Below the pieces are notes generated by a model. The model had not been told where the DNA came from and did no database searches. It saw only the letters and a list, made by a program, of their open reading frames with translations. Both the position numbers and the translations under genes were made by a program. DNA of 64,000 nucleotides from Fratercula arctica (lineage: Eukaryota > Chordata > Aves > Charadriiformes > Alcidae): contig CANTUZ010000002.1 of the NCBI GenBank assembly GCA_947846985.1, positions 18,739,587 to 18,803,586 on the forward strand, written 5' to 3'. Below are positions 31,386 through 42,458 of this stretch, one piece after another. The stretch's first letter is position 1. Every line of letters begins with the position of its first letter.

Positions 31386-31989
31386 GTATGTCTTGTTTTG
31401 TTATTAACGCCACCATTTCTTATAACCCTCTCTGAGGTCACAGGTGCAACACTGAGTAGCAGTCAGGGCTACATTCCACCAGCATCACAGGAACAGGCTG
31501 TCAAGTAAGATGCATCTTAATCTGTTGACTACATTGATTAAAACATTTACATAGCTACATTTGGGCTACAGCATGTTTATTTCACAGTGATAATCAATGT
31601 TTTGTGTGTTAACAAGTTATGACTGAGGGAAGCCATTAGCAGCAATATTGCCTCCGTCAACCAAACACCTACTTCTCTGGGATGTTATCTGAAAAAGAAG
31701 ACACAGGCTGGCTTCTTAATATCCTGAGCTTTGGCTGCCTGGCCTCAGGGCCGAGGCAGCTCCGCTGGGACCACGGGGAGAGACTCCCAGAGGCACTGCG
31801 GGGAGGCCATGGCCACAGCCTGCCCTGGTCATAGGGAAGTGCTTGGAAGCTGAGGCTCCATCACCTGGCCCCTGCCAGAGCTGTGACCATCATTGTGTCC
31901 TGATCCTGCCGAAGCCGGGCTGTGTCCCCTGATCTGCGTGCAGAACACAGCCATGGGCCAACATGCATGTTACCCGGCATTACATGGTC
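31386..31989. other. Intergenic DNA
   Basis: No gene recognised. Possibly decayed upstream parts of the PTCHD3-like relic, too diverged to call. Confidence 0.4.
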
Positions 31990-33190
31990 CAGGAAAAGCA
32001 AGAAACAGACATGAGTTTACTTGCAGGAAAATGAAGTTGTTAGTTCAGCCTGCAAGCTCCTTTTACACAACAGGGGGATGGTTGGATGAGTTGCCAGAGG
32101 CAGAGAGCAAAACGTGCATCCATGAGCACATTTTCCAAAGAAACATTAGGGATCTTTGCCGTTAAATCTGTATTTATGTCAGTGCTGTTTAGAACATATC
32201 TGTCTAATTGCATTTATGGTTGTACTCAGAGAAGGGGAGACAGATGTTCGAGCGGCTTGGCTAAACGTTGTATCACTTCAGGCCCTGACTGGAAAAATTA
32301 ATAGTTTCCAAGTGCTGTGGCAGAGTCATGATTATCTTATTACTGAATATGCATCCTGCTAATGGGATCCTTCCTGTGATAACAGGACTGCGAGTCTGGA
32401 GACCGAGCGCACAGAATCTTGAAAAATACACCCCATGTGGTTAGCTCTGTCTGAGATTAATTGCAAAGTCCAAACAACATTGTCACTAAAAGCCTTCTCT
32501 CCAACACAGATAGAGATTTTTTTTCACAAGTAATTTATCCAATTACAATTCGGATTTTGAGCAGAACATCGTTTTTCAGGAGGAAATGACAGCTACAGCT
32601 TTCTTCAAACAATCATATTTGATAGCAGCTGATGAAGAAAAAAAACCCTTTTAAACTGAATCAGAGGCCTAAGCAAGAACTGCAAGGTCCTGTTTATGTG
32701 TTCTGATGGTTGGTAGCACAGAACAGCACTCAAGACTTTGTCACTGCTCCTGCAGCGCTGCGAGTTGCTTCTGTGTTTTTGCACTCCGTTCTGTTGCTTG
32801 TGGGTAACTTTTTCCTGCTCCTCCAGCTGGGTGCTGCTTTCAGGACATTAAACATATCTCTGAGCTAAAGTGTCATCTGTGTGGATTTTCCACAGGCTTT
32901 TTTTCTGGTCACATGTCCTACGTATTTGTCAGGCAGAAACGAAAGAGCAGTCAATGCTCTGCCATTGCTGCGCTACCCTGCATTACAAACTGCTGCTCTC
33001 GGAATAGTCAATTCTAATTGCCCTGGCTGCAGCTGGAACTGGCTTTGCCAGAGCATTTTTCAAGATGAGGTTTCTCACTATGCTTTTGGGGGCTGGGAGT
33101 GGTCTTGTTTTTATTCAAATATTCTGGCCCCTGAGACATGTATGGCAGTTCCACAGAAGCAGTCAAAACCAAAGCACATAGGAGATACAA
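31990..33190 (+). pseudogene. Relic of a second PTCHD3-like gene (last exon), opposite strand
   Basis: Several plus-strand peptides match exon 4 of the PTCHD3-like gene in order. KARNRHEFTC (about 31995) matches GNRHWLTC. MSTFSKETLGIFAVKSVFMS and VLFRTYLSNCIYGCTQ (32130-32230) match MSIFFKKYYGPF, VKVLVVLLYGAYLGGSIYGC. PFCCLWVTF (about 32805) matches PLCCLWVTF. FSGHMSYVFV (about 32905) matches FSAHISYAFV. ERAVNALPLLRYPALQ (about 32945) matches KRAIEALSLLGYPVLQ. ARAFFKMRFLTMLLGAGSGL plus VFI (about 33050-33115) matches FRTFFKIMFLVILFGALHGL. The matches jump between frames and cross stops, so it is a pseudogene. Spacing is shorter than in the intact exon, implying internal deletions. No relics of exons 1-3 were recognised. 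Confidence 0.88.
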
Positions 33191-33955
33191 GATCCTTTAA
33201 CAAGACCTCGGAATGCAAGCGGCATCAGTAGATGATGAAAACCCATCTTTCAGAGAAGTGCGTGGCCAGGCACTGTTAGCAGAACAGTGATTGCTTTGGC
33301 AAGAGAAAGCCAAAGAGCAGCACTGGCTGCAGCCAGCGAAGTTGGTGCTTCGGTCTCACAGAATCAGCTACCGTAGGTGGTTACCAGAAGTTCCCTCCTC
33401 TCTCATCAGCTGTGTCTCTCCAAAGATCATCAGTCGGCTCCCTTGGTACAAGGAACATCACCTCGGCAGAAGATCCAATTCTGATGCTGGCCGTGATGGG
33501 AGAACAGGTTGCTCTGTCAAATGGAAACTCACCGCAGTAACCCATACCAATGCCCGGCAATTAAGGAAGAGATAGTGTAGCCTTTGTCTTCCATAAATCC
33601 ATATCTGCACACCTGACTCAATGGGACCTGTCCTTATCAAGACTAAAATGGTTCTTTGGAAATTATTTATGGGCCATGCTTGTAGTCAGGCCTGATTTGC
33701 TGGAAGCTGGAAAAATACTTGTTAAGACTTCATAGCAGAGCCGTAATCTGTGGAATCTGAGATTTCTCAGTGACACTTGGCCCTTCAGTGCTAGCTTTAG
33801 CAGCTGCTGTATTATGAGGTTGAAAGATGTCTCATGACACAAATTCAACAAAAGCATAAATGCATATCTCATAGGTCTATCCATGTACAGAGACACAGCA
33901 AACACAGAAGTTTAAGCAGCGTGATACCACCCAGAGGTGATAGATAATACGCCCA
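33191..33955. other. Intergenic DNA
   Basis: No family recognised. A 94-codon plus-strand frame at 33291-33575 has no recognisable motif. Confidence 0.4.
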
Positions 33956-33989
33956 GTCATGGCAGGACAGGTGGTGTGTTGGTAATCGG

Positions 33990-34010
33990 TTCTCTCTCTC
34001 TCTCTCTTCC
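33990..34010. repeat. (TC)n microsatellite
   Basis: A short dinucleotide run followed by further pyrimidine-rich sequence. Confidence 0.85.
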
Positions 34011-34098
34011 CTCCCTCTTCCCAAAGAGACTTTTTTGTAGTCCGAGGGTCTTGGAACGCACAACTGATTACAGGTTTGGAGGCTTCTTTTTTCACCAG

Positions 34099-34605
34099 AT
34101 CACAGAACGGTGGAGGTTGGAAGGGGCCTCTGGAGGTCACAGGACCAACCTCCCTGCTCAAGCCAGAAGACCTAGATCCCATTGCCCAGGGCCGTGTCCA
34201 GATGCCTTTTGGGTATCTCCAAGCAGCGAGACTCCACCACCTCCCTGGGCAAGCTGTGCCGTGCTCAGTCACCCTCACAGTGAAAAGGTGTTTCCTGATG
34301 TTCAGAGGGAACCTCCTGTGTTTCCGTCTGTGCCCATTGCCTCTGGTCCTGTCGCTGGCCACCACTGAAAAAAGCCTGGCTCTGTCCTCTTTGCACCCTC
34401 CCTTCAGGTATTTCTGTACATTGATAAGATCCCCTGTGAGCCTTCTCTTCTCCAGGCTGAACACTCTCATCCTCCAGGCCCTTAACCATCTTTGTGGCCC
34501 TTCGTTGGACTCTCTCCACTACGTCCATGTCTCTCTTGTACTGAGGAGTCTAGAACTGGACACAGCACCCCAGATGTGGCCTCACCAGTGCTGCATAACA
34601 TTCAG
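34099..34605 (-). mobile_element. CR1 3' fragment (reversed)
   Basis: Opens atcacagaacggtggaggtt. The minus strand carries [16 protein letters not shown] and LEKRRLTGDLINVQKYLKGG, the CR1 RT C-terminus. Confidence 0.88.
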
Positions 34606-34734
34606 GCAAAAAGTTTGCTGTTTTGCAGGTGGGGTGCATTCGTTATTCACACAAACATTATTTCAGGTGGTCAGGATGACACAGTGCGGCGTTTGTGGTA
34701 AAGAAAGAATGAAAAGACAGGCTCTGTGGATGAG

Positions 34735-35860
34735 GAGAGAGAATGTTATTCACCTTGATTCCATCAAGGTTTTCAGCACAGTCTCCTAAGGCATCTCTGG
34801 AGCCAAATTGATGGGAGATCATTTGGAAAAGAGGACTGTGAGCTGGGTGGGGTATTTACTGGCCTGTCAGGCACAAAGGGTGACGATATCAGCAGTGCAA
34901 AGTCCATCTGGCAGCGAGTTCCTAGCAGCATCCCGCAGGCTCTTTATTGGCAGCCTAGGCAACAGGACAGATTCTGCCCTCAGCAAATTCATGGAGGACG
35001 TGAAGTGAGGTGAGAGCATTGGGCACATTGAAGGGAAGGGCCGCTATTCAGAGGGACAAATAGCCTGACAGAATCTTCATTAATTTCAACCGTGGCGCAT
35101 GCAAGGCCTTGCACCTGGGATGGATTAGCCCCTTGCACCAGTTCTGCACGTGGGACAGACTAAGCCCCACGATGTTACGAGCTGGGGAGCTCGTACATGT
35201 TACAATGACTGGCTGGGGAGCAGCTTGGATGAAACGGACTGGAGGATCCTGATGGGCAGTGGACTAAGCATGAGTCGCACACTGGCAGCAATGAAGGCTA
35301 ACAGCCGTCTGGGCTGTATCGACAGGAGCATAGCTTGTAGGTTGACCGAAGTGATTCTTCACCTTTACTCATTATATCACAATTGTGGTGTAATGATGTA
35401 CACCACCAGTTCACCACACTTTACTCATTACACCACATCTGGAACCCTGGTCCAGTTCTGGGACCGCCAGTATAAGCAAGAGATAGATAAGCTTGAGTAA
35501 GTTCAGCAGAAGGTTTAGCAGAAGGCCACCAAGATGCTTGGAGGCTAGAGCACCAGAGCTATGAGGAGAGGCTGAGGAAACAGGATCCATTCCTGTCCAG
35601 CCTGCTCTAGGTGAACCTGCTTTGGCAGGGGAGTTGGACTAGACGGCCTCAGAAGGTCCCTTCCCTCCCCTGCCATCTATGTTTCTGTGTGAACTGGGCT
35701 TGTTCAGCCTGGGGAAGAAATGGTTTCAGGGGGACCTCATAGTCCGTGGACACTCCATGCACTGGAGAATGTGACCAGACCTGCAAGGGACATCTTGGGG
35801 TGAATGATAATTAGGTATAAAAGGGACAAACAATACAAGGACCCTATTCCCATATTACAA
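34735..35860 (+). mobile_element. Degenerate CR1 fragment(s)
   Basis: Heavily mutated CR1 RT-like sequence (kvfstvs region at 34765, gcatgcaaggccttgcacct at about 35095, gggagttggactagacggcc at about 35630), followed by a second short CR1-like stretch at about 35695-35790. Confidence 0.7.
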
Positions 35861-35864
35861 GCCT

Positions 35865-36457
35865 ATAAACAAAGAAGTATGGCCAGCAGATCGAGAGAGG
35901 TGATTCTGCCCCTTTACTCTGCTCTGATGAGACCCCACCTCAAGTACTGCATGCAGCTCTGGCGCCCTCAGCACAAGAAGGAAATGGACCTGTTGGAACG
36001 GGTCCAGCAGAGGGCCACAAAGATGATCCAAGGGCTGGAGCACCTCTCCTATGAAGACAGGCTGAGAGAGTTGGGGTTGTTCAGTCTGGAGAAGAGAAGG
36101 CTCCAGGGAGACTTTATAGCAGCCTTCTAGTACCTGAAGGGGGCCTACAGGAAGGATGGGGAGGGACTCTTTATCAGGGAGTGGAGTGATAGGATGAGGG
36201 GCAATGGTTTTAAACTGAAAGAGGGCAGATTTAGATTAGATATTAGGAAGAAATTCTTTACTGTGAGGGTGGTGAGGCAGTGGATCAGCTTACCCAGGGA
36301 AGTTGTGGAGGCCTCTTCCCTGGAAGTGTTCAAGACCTGGCTGGATGGGGCTTTGAGTAACCTGGTCTAGTGGGAGGTGTCCCTGCCCATGGCAGGGGGG
36401 TTCAAATAAGAAGATCTTCAAGGTCCCTTCCATCCCAAACCATTTATGATTCTATAA
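35865..36457 (+). mobile_element. CR1, 5'-truncated, just downstream of the PKS end
   Basis: Peptides [20 protein letters not shown] and [20 protein letters not shown], then a CR1 3' UTR and the tail atgattctataag. It borders the 3' end of the minus-strand PKS and may truncate its 3' UTR. Confidence 0.88.
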
Positions 36458-36653
36458 GTCCAACAATTGACTGAAATTAATACAGCTAGCGCAATGGCAG
36501 AAGAACCTGGTGTGAGTTTTTCTGGGTCAATGCAGAAGAGTACATTCAGCATCATCAGATCTTCTACCCTGTCTGCAGTGACACATTCTGAGATACTACA
36601 AAGGGTCCCTCCAGGTATCTTCAAAGTTACACAGTTCCTGAATGAGAAAGCTC
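36458..36653 (-). other. Probable PKS 3' UTR, limited by a CR1
   Basis: Single-copy sequence between the PKS stop (36654) and the tail of the CR1 at 35865-36457. No AATAAA was recognised on the minus strand. Confidence 0.4.
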
Positions 36654-36896
36654 CTATAGCCAGCTCCCATTTTCGGCACTGTCATCCGCAGCCTTTTTTT
36701 TCTCAACTTTGCCAGTTGCATTGCTTGTTTCTTCTAAAACCACTACTAAACTTGACAGAGTTGTGTGAGGATCAAGCAGTTTTGGAAGAGGTATGTCCAC
36801 CTTTCTCTCTTGAAAGACACGGTTCTGAATTGTCATAGCTAACATAGAGTCCATGCCCAATGATGAAAGTGGTGTATTCATGGTTAGTTCATCTGG
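36654..36896 (-). CDS. PKS terminal segment (ACP serine motif), cut off by the CR1
   Basis: The minus strand continues [20 protein letters not shown], the phosphopantetheine site being the Ser of GMDS, then [20 protein letters not shown] and ends ENGSWL before TAG at 36654. It is in the same frame as exon 5 once the CR1 and one ATCTGG copy are left out. No thioesterase domain follows. Confidence 0.85.
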   Translation of the reverse strand, partial: PDELTMNTPLSSLGMDSMLAMTIQNRVFQERKVDIPLPKLLDPHTTLSSLVVVLEETSNATGKVEKKKAADDSAENGSWL

Positions 36897-37411
36897 AGTA
36901 CTGTGTCCAGTTCTGGGCTCCCCGGTTCCAGAAGGACAGCGAACTGCTGGAAAGGGTGCAGCAGAGGGCTACCAAGATGATTAGGGGACTGGAACACCTC
37001 TCTTATGAGGAAAGGCTGAGGGATTTGCATCTCTTCAGTCTGGAAAAAAGACGGCTGAGGGGGGATCTTATCAACACTTATAAATACTTAAAGGGTGGGT
37101 GTCAGGAGGATGGGACCAGGCTCTTTTCAGTAGTGCCCGGGGACAGGACAAGAGGCAATGGGCACAAACTTGAGCACAAGAAGTTCCACCTAAACATGAG
37201 GAGGAACTTCTTTACCCTGAGGGTGGCAGAGCACTGGAACAGGCTGCCCAGAGAGGTGGTGGAGTCTCCATCTCTGGAGACATTCAAAACCCGCCTGGAC
37301 GTGTTCCTTTGTAACCTGCTCTAGGTGACCCTGCTCTGGCAGAGGGGTTGGACTAGATGATCTGCAGAGGTCCCTTCCAACCCTATGGTTCTATGATTCT
37401 ATGATTCTATG
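36897..37411 (+). mobile_element. CR1 inserted in the PKS ACP exon
   Basis: A 5'-truncated CR1 of 515 bp, opposite in orientation to the PKS, from agtactgtgtccagttctgg to the tail attctatgattctatg. It encodes [20 protein letters not shown] and [18 protein letters not shown]. It is flanked by ATCTGG at 36891-36896 and 37412-37417. The inner CTGG also matches the CR1 consensus, so microhomology may have guided the 5' junction. The element looks well preserved, hence fairly young. Confidence 0.93.
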
Positions 37412-40083
37412 ATCTGGGTTCAACCCGGTGAGGTCACTCACCACTGAGGTGATATAGTCTTCAGATTTGATCAAGGCAGTATCCTGGACTTGAGTTTCCT
37501 CAGAGATTCCAAGCTTGTTCCCAAATTCTTCTGACATAAGTGATACTAAGCGACTTTTGAGTGAAATAATGCTAGAAAGAGCATGATGCAATAAAGTTTG
37601 AAAGTTTAACTTGACAACAGCTTGCTGCGGGTTATTCAGAAGTAAGCTCTTCCTGAGATACTCATGAATTTCATGCACTTGCAGAGTGTCTATGCCCTTG
37701 GATCCCAGCATGTTCTGAATATGGGTTTGATTGAGTAGCATGCCAAGGTTCAAAGCACCCCAGTTAATGGATTGGCCTGAAAGCCCACAATTCCTCCTGT
37801 AGAGGCAGAAGACATCCAAGAAAGAGTTTGCAGCAGCGTAGTTTGCCTGGATGGAATTTCCCAGAAAGGAAGCTACAGAGGAATAGCACACAAAGTAGTC
37901 CAGCTCCTGGCCTCTGGTAGCCCAATGAAGATTTAGGGTCCCTGCTACTTTTGGGCTCAGCACTTTCTGAAAGTCAGCCAAGGTCAGAGCTTCAACATGG
38001 GCATCGTGTAAAACAGCAGCACTTTGAAATACTCCTTTGATTGGACTCCCTGCAAAGATGTTTGCAATGGACTGGAAAGCTTTCTCAACATCACTGGTCG
38101 AAGTAACATCACACTGCACATACACTGCTTTGCTTCCTTTATACTGCTGCTGCAAAGCCTTCATCTCTTCTTGCTTCTCATTGCTTGGGATTTTCCTGGA
38201 GAGTATTGCAATACACCCTCCTCCATTCTCGGCTATGAATTTCACCGTTTCAAAGCCAAGTCCAGTGAGCCCTCCGACTACTACGTAAACAGCATCCTGC
38301 TTAAACAACTTCTTCTGGGATTCATACAACGGTATATCTGAAAGCATGGTGATGTCCTTCTGCCTTCTCAGTACGGCAAGTGGGACAGATTTGCAGGTAA
38401 AAGAAGACATCACAGAGTTTATCCTTTCAAAGTTCTCAGTCTGCTGAAAAACAGAACCCGATAGATGTCTAAAGTGTTTCATATCCATGGAGCTGATCCA
38501 CGCATGCACAGTCTTTCGCAGTTCCTTTAGAGATGCTTTCTGGAAAATGCTGGCAAGTGTAAGGATATGAAAGCTGACATTTTCGTGATCAAGTCCACTG
38601 TCATTCTGGACACAGTCAGACTGTTGATTGCCACACACTATCACCACATCTTTAAGAAAGTACATGTGGGACAGATCCTCCTGAGACAGTCTGTTTACTG
38701 GAGGAAGAACAACAAGGGCATTGCATAAGTTTACATACTGAAAATTATCAGGAGTGGGCCTCGCAAGTACTGTTCTCCAACCCATCTCTTCTGCTGCAGC
38801 AGAAAGAACATGGCACAAAACGGATGATGGCTCTGTAGAAATAATACCCAATTTTCTGCCGTTTTTCCCCTTGGGTAACCTCTGATTGAAGATTTCCCAT
38901 GCAAAGATAAAGTATGACATACAAGGGACGTTCTGAAAGCATGGGAATTTCTTTACATTGAAACAAACTGTTCCTGGAACCTGAACTCTGGATGACGCAG
39001 CAGCTGAATAAGATGAAACCACGTGATCTCCCACTTTAATTTTCTTCACATCATTGCCTGTTGCTGTTACTGTGCCACTGAAATCAAGAGCCAGAAGTCT
39101 GTGTTTTCCTACTGCTTGTGAATTCCAATACAGTGTATTACCAAAGTTACGACTAGAAACACTAATGGGAAAATAATCTTCTGAGTGGAGACATATTTTA
39201 TCCACTTGAATTTCAACGCTCTGTTTCTCAAGCTGAGGGGCAGTGCTGGGGGATAATTCAGCAGACAAGTCTTTTGCTGTGTACGGATCAGAAGTGTACA
39301 AAGTGAACGCTTCTGACTTCCGGAGAGATCTTACACGTTGGCCGTAATCTGCATCTACAAAAGGTGTGCGTCTGATTTCAGACACAAAAGTTCTTCCTTG
39401 GCTGATGCGAACTTCTGGATAGTCCCTACTTTTGTATTTGACAAGAACATCTGCTAGCACTGAGATGTCCAGGGAACTGGAAGAGCAGAGGTCAATCATC
39501 TGAAACATGATTTCTGTAACTTCAAAGACACAAGTCCTGGTCATGCCATGCAACGTAAACCCACAGTTAACATGGTCCACATCTCTTTCTGTTGTTCTGT
39601 AGGTGATAACTCTGACTGAACAGCGGGACGTTTTCTCTCTTAATGCCACAATAACTTGGCGATAGGCTTCACAACACTTTGCCAATTGGTCTACCGCTTT
39701 GCTTGGGAAGTCTTCATTTAACTTTTGAATTCCCCACAGGAAGAGAATGTCATCATAATCCTCAACCTCTGCTCTCATTTTATTCTGCGTGTGGCCTTCC
39801 AAGAAGGCTTCCCAGTCTTCATACATAAGATATCTTGAATCAGGATGCAAGTATTTTTTGAGCTGCTCAGCTATCCCAAATTTGTCAGCAAACACTAGGA
39901 CCCTGGGCATAGCCCCCAGATATCCAATCGTCTGTGAAAGAGAGACTTCTTTCCACTTGTTTTCAAACATGAACTCGTTGTCTCTGGAAGACGCTTGCTT
40001 CATGAAAGTGATGGCAACGCGCTTGAGTTCAGCCAAAATGAAGCCATGTTTGTCCATAAAGCATCCACAGACCTCTAGTAAAC
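37412..40083 (-). CDS. PKS exon 5 (DH end, pseudo-ER, KR, start of ACP)
   Basis: A single open stretch of about 890 codons with no stop. It opens GLLEVCGCFMDKHGF (end of DH). An ER-like segment with DFSGTVTATGNDVKKIKVGD at about 39000-39100 follows, lacking an obvious nucleotide-binding glycine motif. The KR has GGLTGLG at about 38265 and SSVASFLGNSIQANYAAANS at about 37830, so the Ser, Tyr and Asn are in place. It reaches DLTGLNPD of the ACP region, where a CR1 begins and adds a stop after a few codons. Confidence 0.88.
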
Positions 40084-40186
40084 CTGGAGTAAAATGGAAA
40101 CACACTCATGTTGAGATGTCCAACATGATGGACAGAAACAGTAGCAATCCCAGTTTCGTTGTCCAGCTTCTCTTCAGTCCCATTAC
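40084..40186 (-). other. 103-bp intron at the PKS deletion junction
   Basis: Begins GTAATGG and ends with a pyrimidine-rich tract and CTCCAG. It joins a mid-KS exon to a late-DH exon, although roughly 800-1000 residues of PKS normally lie between them. Both flanking phases are 1, so the frame is kept. Confidence 0.75.
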
Positions 40187-40390
40187 CTGATTTAATTGCT
40201 CGCAAGGCGTAGTGCAGGGCAAAAAGAAAAGATGAACATGCGGTGTCAATTGTCAGTGATGGTCCAGTCAGATTAAAAGTGAATGAGACCCTGTTAGCAG
40301 CAATGCTCATTGCTGCTCCAGTACCATCATAATGATTTATTTCACTCGCTGCTCTGCTTGTTACAATTTCATAGTCTCGATTCATGAGAC
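40187..40390 (-). CDS. PKS exon 4 (KS with active-site Cys)
   Basis: 204 bp, acceptor TTGCAG|GTCTCA and donor ATCAG|GTAATG. Includes AANRVSFTFNLTGPSLTIDT, then ACSSFLFALHYALRAIKSG; the nucleophile is the Cys of DTACSS. Canonical KS sequence stops here. Reading past the donor gives only intron sequence. Confidence 0.9.
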
Positions 40391-41091
40391 CTGCAAAAAT
40401 ATCAAATATGTCTCATGTTAACCCAAGCAAACAAAAGGGATGTACAGCTTTAAACCTGACAGCGTGTTTACGTACACAACATACCGAACTGACACAAACA
40501 TACCTAACACTGGACATTTCTACCTGCACAGTAAATGACGGGCATTTCCTGATCGCTTAGCTCATTGTATGATGCAGTTAAATTCAGTGTAGCCTGCTCA
40601 GGCCGTGTTTCTCAGTTTGAGAGTGGCTGGGTTTGTTTCACTATGGGAATAGATATTGAGAAGTTACAACGAGGATAGCTGGGATATAAATGTACAGGAC
40701 ATTAGCTTCAGTTCCTCATATGTTCCAAGTTGAAGGTCACAGCATAAGCTATATCCAGTGCTTTTTATTTATCTTTGGTCTGCTCACTGTGATACAGTAA
40801 GACAGAAACAGAAAAGGAGGGCCTGTTGGAGGAGTTGTGTCCTCTTTCTGGGAGCATATGTGCTCGAAATAAAGTGGAGCCCCAAGTCCACAGGCATGTG
40901 TGGAAAATGCAGAAAAGTCAGACAGCAAGGAATAGTCAGTTGCCTCTGTGAAAGAAGAGCATGTCTCAGACTAAAAGATAATCTAAACAGCTTGCCCCTA
41001 TAGTTTCATCAGCCTAAACATCCCTGAAAATTCCTCTTAAAAGAGACACAGGTTACACCAGCAAAAATGTGCTGTTATTCTAGCTCCTTGA
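40391..41091 (-). other. PKS intron 3, first part
   Basis: Single-copy-looking intronic DNA with nothing recognised, ending at the (GGAAT)n repeat. Confidence 0.5.
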
Positions 41092-41150
41092 TAGAATGGA
41101 ATGGAATGGAATGGAATGGAATGGAATGGAACGGAACAGAACAGAACAGG
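41092..41150. repeat. (GGAAT)n microsatellite at a CR1 tail
   Basis: About eight ggaat units grading into ggaac and gaacag. It sits exactly where the reversed CR1 tail (normally atagaatcatag) should be, so it is probably an expanded tail. Confidence 0.88.
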
Positions 41151-42060
41151 ACAGTCGGAAGGGACCTACAACAATCCTCTAGTCCAATTGCATGACCAAT
41201 TCACTCTCTCTCCAAATAAATTCTTCCTAACGCCAAGTCTGAACTTCCTCTGGTGCAGCTTTGAACCATTCCCATACACCTTGTCCCAGCATACCAGGGA
41301 GAAGAGCTCAGCACCTCACTTTCCACTTCCCTTCCTCAGGAAGCTGTAGAGAGCAGAGTTCGCCCCTCACTCTCCTGTTCTCCAAACTAGACAGACCCAG
41401 AGTCCTTAGCCGCTCCTCATAGGACATGCCTTCCAGCCCTTTCACCAGCTTTGTTGCCCTCCTCTGGACATCTCCTTTTTAAATTGTGGGGCCCAAAACT
41501 GCACAGAATACTCAAGGTGAGGCTGCACCGATGCTAAATACAGCAGGATAATCACCCCTTTGACCAGCTGGTTATACTGTATTTAATGCACCAGATGCCT
41601 TTCTGCAGGGCTGCTCTCCAGACACTCCTCTCCCCATTTAGACTTGTGTCCAGCATTACTTCATCCCGGATGCAGAATCCAGAATTTGTTCTTGTCAAAT
41701 TTCATGCCACTGAGGATTGCACAATGCTCCAATCTATCTAGATCCCTCTAGGCCTCGTGTCCCTTGAGAGGGTCAACAGCACCTCCCAATTTAGTATCAT
41801 CAGAAGGATGCTGTGAGGGACAAGATCAAAAACCTTACTAGAATTCAGAAAAACTACATCCACCGCCTTCTCTTCATCCACTAGGTGGGTGACCTGATTG
41901 TAGAAGGATATCAGATTAAACAGAAATTTCTGGTTGTGAACCCATGTTGACTGTGCCTGATGATTGCATTGTCCTTTAAATGTCTTTCAACAGCACCCGG
42001 TATAATCTTCTCCATAACTTTTCCAGGTACTGAGGTAAGCAGTTGGACAAGTGCACCTTG
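41151..42060 (-). mobile_element. CR1 (reversed) in PKS intron 3
   Basis: Runs from ggaagggacctacaacaatc through the complement of [23 protein letters not shown] RT sequence (about 41400-41460) to RT-like sequence near 42000. Older and more diverged than the CR1 at 36897. Confidence 0.82.
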
Positions 42061-42458
42061 GTAGCATACTAATAACTACAGGAGGATTTCTGCTGGTTTA
42101 AAAGGACATTAATCCCTACAACACCTTGACAAATGCTATACTGGGAAACGGTATAGTGGAAAAAAGTGTAGGCTTGTCTTGAGAGTATCATTCCTGGGAA
42201 GGGTTGGGTAGCCAGTTTAACTATTTCCTGATTTAGCTTCAGTGCATGAAGACACTAAGAGGAGCACCTAAAGACATACGTGAATTATATCATGAACTTC
42301 TGATAATCCTGGTAATCCTTACCAAAAATAACCAGTAGTGTCACAGCACAGTAGCCTTAGATCTCCAGTGCTAGATATGCATGTAAAGTTTATGAAGGAG
42401 TGCTCCAATTTTTGTGAGGTTCAAACATACTTTCTTTACCATGATATGTTCATCTTAC
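42061..42458 (-). other. PKS intron 3, last part before exon 3
   Basis: No gene or clear repeat recognised. Confidence 0.45.

Noticed and set aside
40029..40186. Continuation of the exon 4 frame past AIKSG
   Set aside because: A good donor site occurs at 40187/40186 and the following peptide has no KS features; it is intron read-through.
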